15,936 nucleotides of DNA. It comes from Geobacter sp. UBA4074. Lineage in GTDB: Bacteria; Desulfobacterota; Desulfuromonadia; Geobacterales; Pseudopelobacteraceae. Shown piece by piece: positions 1 to 8,050 of this stretch; positions within the stretch are counted from its first letter, which is position 1; each line of letters starts with the position of its first letter. A program made the position numbers and the translations under genes. The notes below the pieces were generated by a model that searched no databases, was not told where the DNA came from, and was given only the letters and a program-made list of their open reading frames with translations. The stretch lies in assembly GCA_002383415.1 (NCBI GenBank), contig DFYU01000078.1, forward strand, positions 4,140-20,075, in the 5' to 3' direction.

Positions 1-163
1 TGGGCATCTTGGTGATGCCGGGCATACGGATGATCTCGCGCACCTTCAGTACCTCGACCCCGTACTCTTCGTTACTCAGCATAAAACATACCAGCTGGAT
101 CAGCTGGTCGCCGCCGCCCGTTACCGCACCGTCACCGGATTTCACTAATGCTGTCGTGCTCAT
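1..163 (-). CDS. cheW: Chemotaxis coupling protein CheW (5' part, cut by window edge)
   Basis: The first 54 codons of a minus-strand gene are visible, starting at the ATG at 163 with a strong Shine-Dalgarno (AAGGAGG) seven bases upstream. After a poorly conserved Gly-rich leader (about residues 1-18) the translation runs into QLVCFMLSNEEYGVEVLKV and then REIIRMPGITKMP, the typical opening strand and helix of a CheW domain (a Phe-x-Leu strand, a Tyr-Gly-Val/Ile core, then REII and P-x-I-T-x-M/V-P). CheW links methyl-accepting chemoreceptors to the kinase CheA in the cytoplasm. The C-terminal two thirds lie outside the window, so a longer CheW-containing protein (for example a CheV-like CheW-REC fusion) cannot be excluded. 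It lies downstream of the decarboxylase gene on the same strand across an 87-bp gap that holds a possible promoter of its own. Confidence 0.9.
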   Translation of the reverse strand, partial: MSTTALVKSGDGAVTGGGDQLIQLVCFMLSNEEYGVEVLKVREIIRMPGITKMP

Positions 164-203
164 CGGAAGCCTCCTTGGAGGGGATTGATCGAAATTTTGG
201 GGA

Positions 204-244
204 AGCATAGCACATTTTTAAAAAACCAAAAGTGAATCTGTCAA
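204..244 (-). promoter_or_regulatory. Candidate sigma70-type promoter for cheW
   Basis: On the minus strand, immediately after the stop codon of the decarboxylase gene, there is a perfect -35 hexamer TTGACA (plus 239-244). At 18-bp spacing a TAAAAA hexamer (plus 215-220) matches 4 of 6 consensus -10 bases. Slightly downstream, TGCTATGCT (plus 204-212) resembles an extended -10. The region is AT-rich against GC-rich flanks. No hairpin terminator for the upstream gene is visible, so cheW may receive read-through as well. Motif match only. Confidence 0.35.
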
Positions 245-250
245 AAATGA

Positions 251-2110
251 TCAGAAAAGTCCGTGCAGAGGTCCACCAGCAGCGGCCAACGACTCGACAC
301 GCCGCACAACCGACGGGTCCGATTCCAGCGGCGGGGCGTGAAACGGCTTGCGTCGCGCATCAATCACCAGCGGCCCCCGGCAGCCCCAATGCTGCCCCTG
401 ACGCCGGGCGCCGACGCCGTACAGATCGCAGGACGGATTGGAACGGGTAAAGGTGACCCACAGCAGGTTATCGAGGTTCATGGCGCAAAACGGACTGTCG
501 TCCACCAGCACCACCAGCGGCAGACCATCCGGTACGCCCGCGTCGTCCCAAAAACGGCACAGCGCCTCCACCGCCGGATCACTCTCGCCACGGGCCTGGT
601 TGCTGGCTGGCCCCTGCAGCACCAGCACGCCGAGCTGGGCCAAGAGCGGCCGGTTCCAGCCGTCAGGCAGCGCAATATGGCTTGGCAGTTCCGTAGCCAG
701 GCGGCGCAGTTGCGGACCGGCAGCGGCCATCACCAGCTTTGAACCGCGGTTAAGGCCATCGCCGGAGTAATCAAGGGTGTCGATGGTGGTGCTGGTCTGG
801 AAGTGCAGGTCCCGCTGCCAGTTGATCCGCTCCAGCAGGTGTTGCAGCACCGCGCCGGCATCGTGGATATCAAGTGCGGGATTATCCTCTTCAGCCACGA
901 TCAGCAGGTATTTGGCCAGCGAGAGTTGACCCTGTCCCAGAATGGCGTTGGCCTGGGTCAACAGCTCCATCGGCCGACGCACCCCATCCCAGGGGGTATA
1001 GCGTTCGCTGCCGATGGCCAGCAGCAGCGGATGCACGCCGGCGCAGTCCACGGCATGCACCGCCCGCACACCGGGCAGCACCGTCGGGATCAGCCCGCCG
1101 GTCAGTTCATGGATGAAGGTACCGAATGAAGTATCCTCCTGGGGGGGACGACCCACGGTGGTGAAGGGCCAGACGGCGTCCGGCCGGTGGTAGACCGCCT
1201 CCACCTCCACAAAGGGGAACTCGTGACACAGGCTGTAGTAGCCGAGATGGTCGCCAAAGGGGCCTTCCGGCAGGGTGGCCTGGGGATCGATGGAACCGAC
1301 GATGCAGAAATCGGCCTGGGCCGCCACCGGCAGCTGCCCCGGCAGGGTCGCCATCTCGATCCGATGCCCGGCCAGCAGGCCGGCGAAGGACAGTTCAGGC
1401 ATCCCCTCCGGCAGCGGCATCACCGCCGCCACAGTCATGGCCGGGGCGCCGCCCACGAAGATGTTGACCCGCAAGCGCTCACCGCGGGCTATGGCTTCAC
1501 TGTGGTGCACCCCGATGCCGCGATGGATCTGGTAATGCATCCCCACCTGGCAATCGGCCTGATAGCGATTGCCGGCCAGCTGCACCCGGTACATGCCCAG
1601 GTTCGACTTGGCAAAACCGGCCCTGAGCGGGCTTTCGCTGTAGACCTGCGGCAGGGTGATGAACGGCCCGCCGTCCATCGGCCAGGAGGTGATGGCCGGC
1701 AGACTGCTCAGGCTGCTACGGCAGGACAGGGCCGGAGCGATGGCGCTTGAGACCTGCTTCGGCAGCAGGTGCAGGGCTGCGGCGGGCAGCGACAAGCTCC
1801 CCAGCGGGTCCTTTACCAGCGACAACGGATTGACCTTGGCAGCCACCATCCGTTCGATAGTGGGCAGGGTGTCGCGGAAGATGAAGCGGGTCCGTTCCAG
1901 GGTGCCGAACAGGTTAGCCAGCAGCGGAAAACGGCTGGTACCCGGATTGGTGAACAGCAGGGCCGGTCCTCCGGCCTGGTAGACACGCCGCTGGATCTCA
2001 CCAGCCTCCAGATACGGATCCACCGGATGATCGATCCGCCGCAGCATGCCGTGACGTTCCAGATCGGCAACACAGCTCTGCAAATTTCGGTATCCCATGC
2101 AACGACTCAT
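251..2110 (-). CDS. ubiD: UbiD-family prenylated-FMN decarboxylase, probably menaquinone biosynthesis
   Basis: A 619-residue member of the UbiD family of prenylated-FMN- and metal-dependent (de)carboxylases. Visible signatures are the cofactor/metal region NLGMYRVQ (residues 170-177, with the conserved Asn and Arg), the MHYQIHRGIG stretch (191-200) with conserved His, and the catalytic-site motif PEGPFGDHLGYY (281-292) with the conserved Glu (E282). E. coli UbiD is about 490 residues. The longer form of roughly 600-620 residues is typical of epsilon- and deltaproteobacterial homologues that are often annotated as menaquinone (futalosine pathway) decarboxylases. That role is inferred from family and lineage; no mqn gene is in view. 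Cofactor supply would need a UbiX-type prenyltransferase, not seen here. Two possible ATG starts lie 12 bases apart (2110 and 2098), neither with a good Shine-Dalgarno. The gene is divergent from the kinase cluster and upstream of cheW on the same strand. An aromatic-acid decarboxylase of the same fold is an alternative. Confidence 0.88.
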   Translation of the reverse strand: MSRCMGYRNLQSCVADLERHGMLRRIDHPVDPYLEAGEIQRRVYQAGGPALLFTNPGTSRFPLLANLFGTLERTRFIFRDTLPTIERMVAAKVNPLSLVKDPLGSLSLPAAALHLLPKQVSSAIAPALSCRSSLSSLPAITSWPMDGGPFITLPQVYSESPLRAGFAKSNLGMYRVQLAGNRYQADCQVGMHYQIHRGIGVHHSEAIARGERLRVNIFVGGAPAMTVAAVMPLPEGMPELSFAGLLAGHRIEMATLPGQLPVAAQADFCIVGSIDPQATLPEGPFGDHLGYYSLCHEFPFVEVEAVYHRPDAVWPFTTVGRPPQEDTSFGTFIHELTGGLIPTVLPGVRAVHAVDCAGVHPLLLAIGSERYTPWDGVRRPMELLTQANAILGQGQLSLAKYLLIVAEEDNPALDIHDAGAVLQHLLERINWQRDLHFQTSTTIDTLDYSGDGLNRGSKLVMAAAGPQLRRLATELPSHIALPDGWNRPLLAQLGVLVLQGPASNQARGESDPAVEALCRFWDDAGVPDGLPLVVLVDDSPFCAMNLDNLLWVTFTRSNPSCDLYGVGARRQGQHWGCRGPLVIDARRKPFHAPPLESDPSVVRRVESLAAAGGPLHGLF

Positions 2111-2154
2111 TTCTTTGATGCTGCCAGGCAGCTGATGGAGTATGATGCTGTGCC

Positions 2155-2184
2155 GTTATAATCGGGGCGTGGGCTACGGGTCAA
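2155..2184 (-). promoter_or_regulatory. Candidate sigma70-type promoter for the UbiD-family gene
   Basis: On the minus strand TTGACC (plus 2179-2184, 5 of 6 to the -35 consensus) and TATAAC (plus 2155-2160, 5 of 6 to the -10 consensus) are separated by 18 bp. Transcription would start near 2148 and give a leader of about 40 nt before the ATG at 2110. The same short region reads TATAAT on the plus strand (2157-2162) towards the kinase gene, but no convincing -35 goes with that. Confidence 0.5.
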
Positions 2185-2235
2185 GGGGCAAACATCTTCC
2201 TGACCTCTGCCCCCGCCCCATGACCCTGGTTCTCC

Positions 2236-4716
2236 ATGATACGTCCAACCATCTTCAGAAAATTCCTGTTTGCCGCCCTCTTTATCGCCCTGGCGCCGAT
2301 GCTGGCGGTGGCGCTGGTCTTGCTGGCCGGGGTCGAAGAGGCGCGGGACCGGCTGGCTCAGCAGATCGGCGCCAGTTCTGAGCGAATGGCCTCGGAGAGC
2401 CTGCAGATGCGGGCCCAGCAGGTGGCGGAGGCGGTGTCGTCCTTTCTGTACGAGCGGGAAAACGACCTGCTGTTTCTGGCAGCGCAGCCCCTCGACCGCC
2501 CGACCTTGCAGCGCTACTACAAAAGCCACCGCCGTGAGGTATGGGAACTGACCGGCCCTGAGCAGGACCGGCGTGAGATCAGGGAGCAGATCCCGCTCTA
2601 CCGCTCAATCGCCGTGGTGGGGCCTGATGGTCAGGAGCGGATGGTACTTAAGGACGGTCGTTTCCTGCCTCCCTGCCGGCTGCGCAACGTTGCCGACCCC
2701 CAAAACACCGAGTTCGGCAGTGAGACCTACTTTCAGGAGATCAGGGCGCTCAAGCCGGGCCAGGTCTTTGTAAGCCGCGTCACCGGCCGTCATGTAACCA
2801 TCGCCGAGCAGGCCGCCGGCAAACGGTTTGAAGGCGTACTCCGCCTGGGCACCCCGCTTACCAGCCCCGATGGCCGCTTTAACGGCATACTGGTACTGTC
2901 GCTGGACCATCGCCACCTGATGGAATTTTCCCAGCATATCGATCCCGGTCCCGGCTTCCTGACCCTGGCCCCCACCTATGAGAGCGGCAACTACGCCTTT
3001 CTGTTCGATGACGAAGGCTGGATCATCACCCATCCCAAGCTGTGGGACATCCGGGGGCTCGACGGGCAGGGGAAACTGGTGCCACCCTACAGCGAGCATT
3101 CCACGCCTGAGCAGATCAAGGCCGGCCGAATTCCGTACAACCTGGATCATGCCGGTTTCATCCACCCCAACTACCCCAAGGTGGCCGAGCAGGTCCGCAA
3201 CCGCAAGGCCGGCGTGGTCACCCTGACCAATGTGGGCAGTACCCGCAAGATCATGGCCTACGCCCCGATCCTCTACGACCGTGCCCCCAACCGGCGTCAC
3301 GGCGTCTTCGGTGGGGTGACCATCGGCTACCAGGCCAGCCAGTTCCAGCAACAGGCCCAGACCGGCAGCCTGCTGATCAACAAACAACTCAAACAGTACC
3401 GCAGCCGCAGCGTCCTGATCCTTTCGCTGGCGGTCCTGCTGGCCGGCCTGGCCGCCTGGCTCCTGGCCCGGGGCATCACCAAACCGGTACAACGGCTCAA
3501 CGAAAGCGCCCGCCAGGTAGCCCACGGTGAGACCGGCGCCCGGGTACCGGTCACCGGCAGCGATGAACTGGCCGACCTGGCGCTGACCTTCAACGCCATG
3601 GTGGCCGAACTGGAACTGCGCAAGCAGAACCTGACCGCCACCCTTGATCAGTTGCGGGCATCCCGTCAGGAGATCCTGGATGAACGCAACTTCAAGGAGA
3701 GCATCCTTGAGAGCATCTCCAGCGCCATCACCACCTTCGCCCCTGACGGCACCCTCACCTCCCGCAACAGCACCGCCGATCAGTTTCTGGGACGGCACTG
3801 GCCCCTGGAGAGCCATTACTCCTCGGTTTTCGCCGATTGGGGCGACCTGCCGGCCCGTATCGCCCGGGCTTTTACCGAGGGGCTCGGCTATGGCCGCGAA
3901 CCGCTCAAGGTCACCGTACAGGGCCGTACCCGCCACTTCGACGCCGGTATCTTCCCGATCGGCGCCAACGCCGAGCTGGGCCTGACCGTCACCCTGCGGG
4001 ACGAGACGGTACGGGAGCAGCTGCGGGAGGAGACCCTGCGGCTGGACCGGCTGGCCTCGCTGGGCAAGCTGGCGGCCGGTATCGCCCACGAGATCCGTAA
4101 CCCCCTGACCGGCATCTCGCTGTTGCTGGACGACCTCCATGACCGGGCGCCGCTCTCAAACAACGAGCGGGAACTGCTGCGTAAGGCGCTGGACGAGATC
4201 GAACGGATGGAGCGCCTGATCACCTCACTGCTCTCCTTTGCCGCCCCACCCCGGGCGGAGCTGCGCAGCGGCGACCTGTCGGCGGCCGTGGCCAGCCTGG
4301 TGCTGCTGGTGCGACGGCCCTGTGAAAAACAGAAGATTACACTGCAACTGGATCTGGCTGACGGACTGCCGCTCTGCCGCTTCGATGCCGAAAAACTGCA
4401 GCAGGCCCTGCTCAACCTGGTCAAAAACGCCCTGGAGGCGATGCCCGACGGCGGTCAACTCGGGATTCGCGTCTGCCACGAGCCCGGATGGGCCCAGATC
4501 AGCGTCAGCGACAGCGGACCCGGCATCGGGGCCGACGACCAGCAGTTGCTGTTCGAACCGTTTTTTACCCGCAAGGGTGCCGGCACCGGCCTGGGTCTCT
4601 CGATAACCAAGCGAATCATCGAAGAACATGGCGGCAGCCTCGAGGTCACCAGCAGCCCCGGCCTGGGGGCCTGCTTCACGGTACGGCTGCCGCTGAACGA
4701 CACGGCGGCAGCCTAA
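2236..4716 (+). CDS. Membrane sensor histidine kinase: Cache sensor, HAMP, PAS, HisKA, HATPase
   Basis: An 826-residue transmembrane kinase. An N-terminal membrane segment (about 9-31) and a second (about 393-413) bracket an extracytoplasmic region of some 360 residues that resembles a double Cache domain. It includes the stretch YAFLFDDEGWIITHPKLWDI (253-272), typical of Cache sensors. HAMP follows (about 414-465), then a coiled connector, a PAS-like domain (about 485-595), the phospho-acceptor dimerisation helix with HEIRNP (His618), and the ATPase domain: N-box NLVKNALEAMP (727-737), G1 box DSGPGI (759-764), and G2 box with GTGLGLSI (783-790). Such NtrB/DctB-like kinases usually pair with NtrC-family regulators, and one lies three genes downstream, so that is the probable partner. 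The ligand is unknown; the TRAP genes downstream suggest an organic acid. An in-frame stop at 2221 limits upstream starts, and no clear Shine-Dalgarno precedes the ATG, so translation initiation may be weak. Confidence 0.92.
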   Translation: MIRPTIFRKFLFAALFIALAPMLAVALVLLAGVEEARDRLAQQIGASSERMASESLQMRAQQVAEAVSSFLYERENDLLFLAAQPLDRPTLQRYYKSHRREVWELTGPEQDRREIREQIPLYRSIAVVGPDGQERMVLKDGRFLPPCRLRNVADPQNTEFGSETYFQEIRALKPGQVFVSRVTGRHVTIAEQAAGKRFEGVLRLGTPLTSPDGRFNGILVLSLDHRHLMEFSQHIDPGPGFLTLAPTYESGNYAFLFDDEGWIITHPKLWDIRGLDGQGKLVPPYSEHSTPEQIKAGRIPYNLDHAGFIHPNYPKVAEQVRNRKAGVVTLTNVGSTRKIMAYAPILYDRAPNRRHGVFGGVTIGYQASQFQQQAQTGSLLINKQLKQYRSRSVLILSLAVLLAGLAAWLLARGITKPVQRLNESARQVAHGETGARVPVTGSDELADLALTFNAMVAELELRKQNLTATLDQLRASRQEILDERNFKESILESISSAITTFAPDGTLTSRNSTADQFLGRHWPLESHYSSVFADWGDLPARIARAFTEGLGYGREPLKVTVQGRTRHFDAGIFPIGANAELGLTVTLRDETVREQLREETLRLDRLASLGKLAAGIAHEIRNPLTGISLLLDDLHDRAPLSNNERELLRKALDEIERMERLITSLLSFAAPPRAELRSGDLSAAVASLVLLVRRPCEKQKITLQLDLADGLPLCRFDAEKLQQALLNLVKNALEAMPDGGQLGIRVCHEPGWAQISVSDSGPGIGADDQQLLFEPFFTRKGAGTGLGLSITKRIIEEHGGSLEVTSSPGLGACFTVRLPLNDTAAA

Positions 4717-4793
4717 CGACTGACTGACAAACCGGTCCAGATGGTGTACAAGTTTATACATTCACAGCCTCAAACCAGCACCGGAACCTGCCC

Positions 4794-6248
4794 ATGAGCA
4801 CACCGCTACAACCATACCGTCTCTTCCTGCAGCACTTTGCACCGCTGGCGTTCCTGATCACGCTGCTGGCCGGCGGATTCTGGCTGATTGAACAGCACGG
4901 CCACCAGAGCCTCCTGGATGGCACCGGCATCGATATCAAACCGCAGCAAGCCAGACAACTGTTAGACATCTTCAATACCCACCAACTAGAGACCATTGGC
5001 GCCGCCACCATCATTGCCCTGCTGGCCGCCGCCCTGATCGCCTGGTACACCGCCCGGAGCAGGCTGAACCAGCTGCTGGCCGAACAGGAAAACCGGGAAC
5101 AGCTGCGCAAGATCGAACTGCTGCTGGATTCGACCCTGGAGGGGATCTATGCGGTGGATTGCGTGGGCCTCTGCACCATGGCCAACCGCTCCTGCGCCCA
5201 GTTGTTAGGCTATGATGGCCCCCACAACCTGCTGGGCCGACAGATGCACGAGCTGATTCACCATACCCGGCCCGACGGCAGCCCCTACCCCCTCGACGAG
5301 TGCAAAATCCACACGATCGTTGGCACCGGTTCGGCGGTCACCACGCTGAACGACGTCTTCTGGCGCAAGGACGGCAGCAGCCTGCCGGTGGCCTATACCG
5401 CCCATCCGATCAAGGATGGCGAACAGATCATCGGTGCTGTCTGCGCCTTTATGGACCTGAGCGAACAGAAGCAGGCCGAGGCGCAGATGACACAACTGGA
5501 GGATCAGCTGCGTCAGGCCCAGAAAATGGAGGCCATCGGTCAGCTGGCCAGCGGCGTGGCCCACGATTTCAATAATATCCTGCAGGTCATCTCCGGCAAC
5601 ACCCAGCTGCTGCAGATCGTCGAGCACGGCGACCTGAACACACAGCAGCATCGACTGAACGAGATTATCAAGGCCGTTGAACGCGGAGTCAACCTGACCC
5701 GGGCCATGCTGGCCTTTGCCCGGCGCCAGGCCATCGCCCTGCGACCGGTTGAGCTGAATGATCTGTTACTGGAAAGTGTACCGTTGGCACGCAACCTGCT
5801 AGCAAAAACACAGCGGCTGGAGCTGCAGTTGTACCCGAAACCACTGACCGTGACAGCCGACGCCACCCTGTTGCAGCAGGTGCTGTTTAACCTGCTGACC
5901 AATGCACGGGATGCGATGCCCGAGGGAGGCACGGTCACGATCGGCACGGCCTGGAGCGACCAGGCCCCTGAGCAGGCCGTGGCTGGCGAACAGCCGCCTG
6001 CGGGCCCATGCGCCCTGCTGTGGGTGCAGGATACCGGCCATGGGATCAGCGCAGAGATCCGCGACAAGATATTCGAACCGTTCTTCTCCACCAAAGGGGT
6101 CGGCAAGGGTACCGGCCTCGGACTGGCCATGATCTACGGCACTATCAAGCAGCATCACGGTTGCATCCAGATTGAATCGGAACCGGAACAGGGCTGCCGG
6201 GTCAGCATCTACCTGCCCTGTATCGAGCAGCACCGCACCTCTTCCTGA
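4794..6248 (+). CDS. PAS-domain sensor histidine kinase with VAHDFNNIL-type H-box
   Basis: A 484-residue kinase with two N-terminal membrane segments (about 15-33 and 67-85) enclosing only about 30 periplasmic residues. A PAS domain follows (about 104-225), then a coiled linker, and a HisKA domain with GVAHDFNNIL (254-263, phospho-acceptor His257). The ATPase domain has N-box NLLTNARDAMP (366-376), DTGHGI (413-418) and GKGTGLGLAM (437-446). The small outside loop suggests that the PAS domain, rather than a periplasmic domain, senses the signal, or that the kinase is tuned by partners. Kinases with this H-box are commonly hybrids carrying a C-terminal receiver. Here the protein ends after the ATPase domain and a free receiver gene starts 23 bp later. 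It is 77 bp downstream of the first kinase with no terminator between, so cotranscription is likely. The start has no strong Shine-Dalgarno. Confidence 0.9.
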   Translation: MSTPLQPYRLFLQHFAPLAFLITLLAGGFWLIEQHGHQSLLDGTGIDIKPQQARQLLDIFNTHQLETIGAATIIALLAAALIAWYTARSRLNQLLAEQENREQLRKIELLLDSTLEGIYAVDCVGLCTMANRSCAQLLGYDGPHNLLGRQMHELIHHTRPDGSPYPLDECKIHTIVGTGSAVTTLNDVFWRKDGSSLPVAYTAHPIKDGEQIIGAVCAFMDLSEQKQAEAQMTQLEDQLRQAQKMEAIGQLASGVAHDFNNILQVISGNTQLLQIVEHGDLNTQQHRLNEIIKAVERGVNLTRAMLAFARRQAIALRPVELNDLLLESVPLARNLLAKTQRLELQLYPKPLTVTADATLLQQVLFNLLTNARDAMPEGGTVTIGTAWSDQAPEQAVAGEQPPAGPCALLWVQDTGHGISAEIRDKIFEPFFSTKGVGKGTGLGLAMIYGTIKQHHGCIQIESEPEQGCRVSIYLPCIEQHRTSS

Positions 6249-6271
6249 TCCGTTGCCCAAGGAGACGCAGC

Positions 6272-6673
6272 ATGGCCAGCATCCTGCTGATAGATGACGA
6301 TCCACAGGTCAGATCCGTACTGGAGGGGTTTCTGAACCATGACGGCCACCTGGTGATCTGCGCCGACAACGGCAAGGAAGCCTTCCGGCTGCTGGGAAGC
6401 CGGCGCTTCGATCTGGTGCTGACCGATATCGTCATGCCTGAGCAGGATGGCTTCGAGGTGATCAGCAACTTGACGTTACAACCGGATCGTCCCCGTATTA
6501 TCGCCATTTCCGGCGGTTCATCCCGCCTGTCCCAACAGATGCTGCTCTCCATGGCCGCCAAGATACGGATCGAGCGGGTACTTGCCAAACCGATCAGTTA
6601 TCAGCAACTCTCCGCAGCGGTAACCGAGGTGTTAACAACCGCGATTACCACAACCCAGCCCCAGGCGCCGTAA
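6272..6673 (+). CDS. Stand-alone response regulator receiver protein
   Basis: A 133-residue single-domain CheY-like receiver without an output domain. The acidic cluster is IDDDP (Asp8-Asp10), the phospho-acceptor is Asp52 in LVLTDIVMP (48-56), the switch Ser is Ser80 in IIAISGG, and the conserved Lys is Lys106 in LAKPIS. All catalytic residues are therefore present and the domain should be phosphorylatable. A good Shine-Dalgarno (AAGGAG) lies about seven bases before the ATG. The gene sits between the second kinase and the NtrC-type regulator in one plus-strand run. It most plausibly acts as the receiver half of a split hybrid kinase or as a phosphate sink in a relay; both roles are inferred. 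Confidence 0.9.
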   Translation: MASILLIDDDPQVRSVLEGFLNHDGHLVICADNGKEAFRLLGSRRFDLVLTDIVMPEQDGFEVISNLTLQPDRPRIIAISGGSSRLSQQMLLSMAAKIRIERVLAKPISYQQLSAAVTEVLTTAITTTQPQAP

Positions 6674-6682
6674 CGGGACACC

Positions 6683-8050
6683 ATGGAAACCATCCTGATT
6701 GTCGATGACGAGGCCTTTATCCGGGAAAACGTCCAGCGGGTGCTGACCGAGGACGGCTACCGGGTGCTGGAGGCGGCCAATGGCCGGCAGGCCCTGGAGC
6801 TGATAGCGGCTGAAGAGATCGATCTGGCACTGCTGGATCTCAACCTGGGACCGGATAACGGTCTGGCCCTGCTCAGCTCCTTCAAGGAACTCAACCCCGA
6901 ACTGCTGGTGATCATCATCACCGGCTACGGGTCGGTGGAATCGGCGGTGGATGCCCTCAAGCTGGGGGCCTTCGACTACATGAAGAAGCCGTTCAAGGCC
7001 GACGCCCTGCGGGTGATCGTCAAACTGGCCCTGCAAACCCAGGAACTGCGACGGGAGGTGCGCAGTCTGCGGCGCAGCAGCGACCTTGGCGAGCAGACCC
7101 GCCTGCTGGGTACCAGCCCGCTGTTTGTCGCGGCCCTGGAACAGGTGCGCGACGTGGCCCGCATACCGTCGGCCACCGTACTGGTTACCGGGGAATCCGG
7201 CACCGGCAAGGAACTGGTGGCCCGGGCGATCCACACCCTGTCCGACCGCCGCGAACACCCCTTTGTGGCGGTCAACTGTGCCTCGATCCCGGCCGAACTG
7301 ATGGAGAGCGAACTGTTCGGCCACGAGCGGGGCGCCTTTACCGGCGCCACCATCCGCAAGGCCGGCCTGTTTGAAGAGGCCAACAACGGCACCATTTTTC
7401 TGGATGAGATCGGCGACATGCACGCCACCCTGCAAGCCAAGCTGCTGCGGGTGCTTGAGGAGCGCACGGTGCGCCGGGTGGGCGGCAACCGCGACCTGCC
7501 GGTGGAGTTACGGGTGATCGCCGCCACCAACCGCAATCTTGAGGAGCGGATCAAGGCCGGCAGCTTCCGGGCCGACCTGTACTACCGGTTGAACGTGGTG
7601 CCGATCCAGCTGCCGCCGCTGCGGGAGCGCAGAGAGGATATCGGCCTGCTGGCCAAATATTTCCTGGACAGCTTCAGCCGCAGCTTCGGCAAGACCTTTC
7701 AGGGGATCGCGCCTGAGGCGCTGCAACTGCTTCAGCGCTATGGCTGGCCCGGCAACGTGCGCGAGCTGAAAAACATCATCGAGCGGATCACCATCATGGC
7801 CAACGGCCCCCTGCTGACGGTGGAGCATCTGCCCGCCGACCTGTCCCGGCAGCCGGCAAGCGCCGGGCAGACCTGCGTCGCCACCCCGCTGGCCGGCGGT
7901 CAGGGACTTGAGCAGGCCTTGGCCTCCTTTGAGCAACAGCTGATCCGGCAGGCCCTTCAGCAGACCGAGGGAAACGTGGTCAAGGCCGCCAACCAGCTGA
8001 AGATCCCCCGCGGCACCCTGCGCTACAAGATGGAAAAATACGGGCTCTGA
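6683..8050 (+). CDS. Sigma54-dependent response regulator, NtrC/DctD type
   Basis: A 455-residue enhancer-binding protein with complete architecture. The receiver domain (about 2-115) has phospho-acceptor Asp52, Thr80 and Lys102. The AAA+ sigma54-activation domain (about 142-370) shows Walker A GESGTGKE (170-177), the sigma54-contact loop GAFTGA (217-222) and Walker B TIFLDEIG (237-244). A C-terminal Fis-type helix-turn-helix (about 420-452) includes NVVKAANQLKIPRGTLRYKM. When phosphorylated it should bind upstream sites and remodel sigma54 polymerase. A near-perfect sigma54 promoter in front of dctP at 9389-9405 is the obvious local target, which gives a DctD-like role by inference. It lies 9 bp after the receiver gene and its TGA is directly followed by the ATG of the MFS gene, suggesting translational coupling. 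Orthology to DctD itself is not demonstrated, hence no symbol. Confidence 0.95.
   Translation: METILIVDDEAFIRENVQRVLTEDGYRVLEAANGRQALELIAAEEIDLALLDLNLGPDNGLALLSSFKELNPELLVIIITGYGSVESAVDALKLGAFDYMKKPFKADALRVIVKLALQTQELRREVRSLRRSSDLGEQTRLLGTSPLFVAALEQVRDVARIPSATVLVTGESGTGKELVARAIHTLSDRREHPFVAVNCASIPAELMESELFGHERGAFTGATIRKAGLFEEANNGTIFLDEIGDMHATLQAKLLRVLEERTVRRVGGNRDLPVELRVIAATNRNLEERIKAGSFRADLYYRLNVVPIQLPPLRERREDIGLLAKYFLDSFSRSFGKTFQGIAPEALQLLQRYGWPGNVRELKNIIERITIMANGPLLTVEHLPADLSRQPASAGQTCVATPLAGGQGLEQALASFEQQLIRQALQQTEGNVVKAANQLKIPRGTLRYKMEKYGL

Noticed and set aside
1187..1750. Plus-strand frame of 187 codons opposite the UbiD-family gene
   Set aside because: Shadow of the decarboxylase coding strand: His/Gln/Arg-rich translation, no domain, no ribosome binding site of note.
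2157..2162. TATAAT on the plus strand as promoter of the first kinase
   Set aside because: No acceptable -35 element at 16-19 bp; the same region makes a better promoter on the minus strand.
2605..4140. Long open frame (511 codons) on the minus strand inside the first histidine kinase gene
   Set aside because: It lies wholly opposite a well-supported kinase with intact motifs; such antisense frames are common in GC-rich DNA, and the translation is Gly/Gln/Ala-rich without a recognisable domain.
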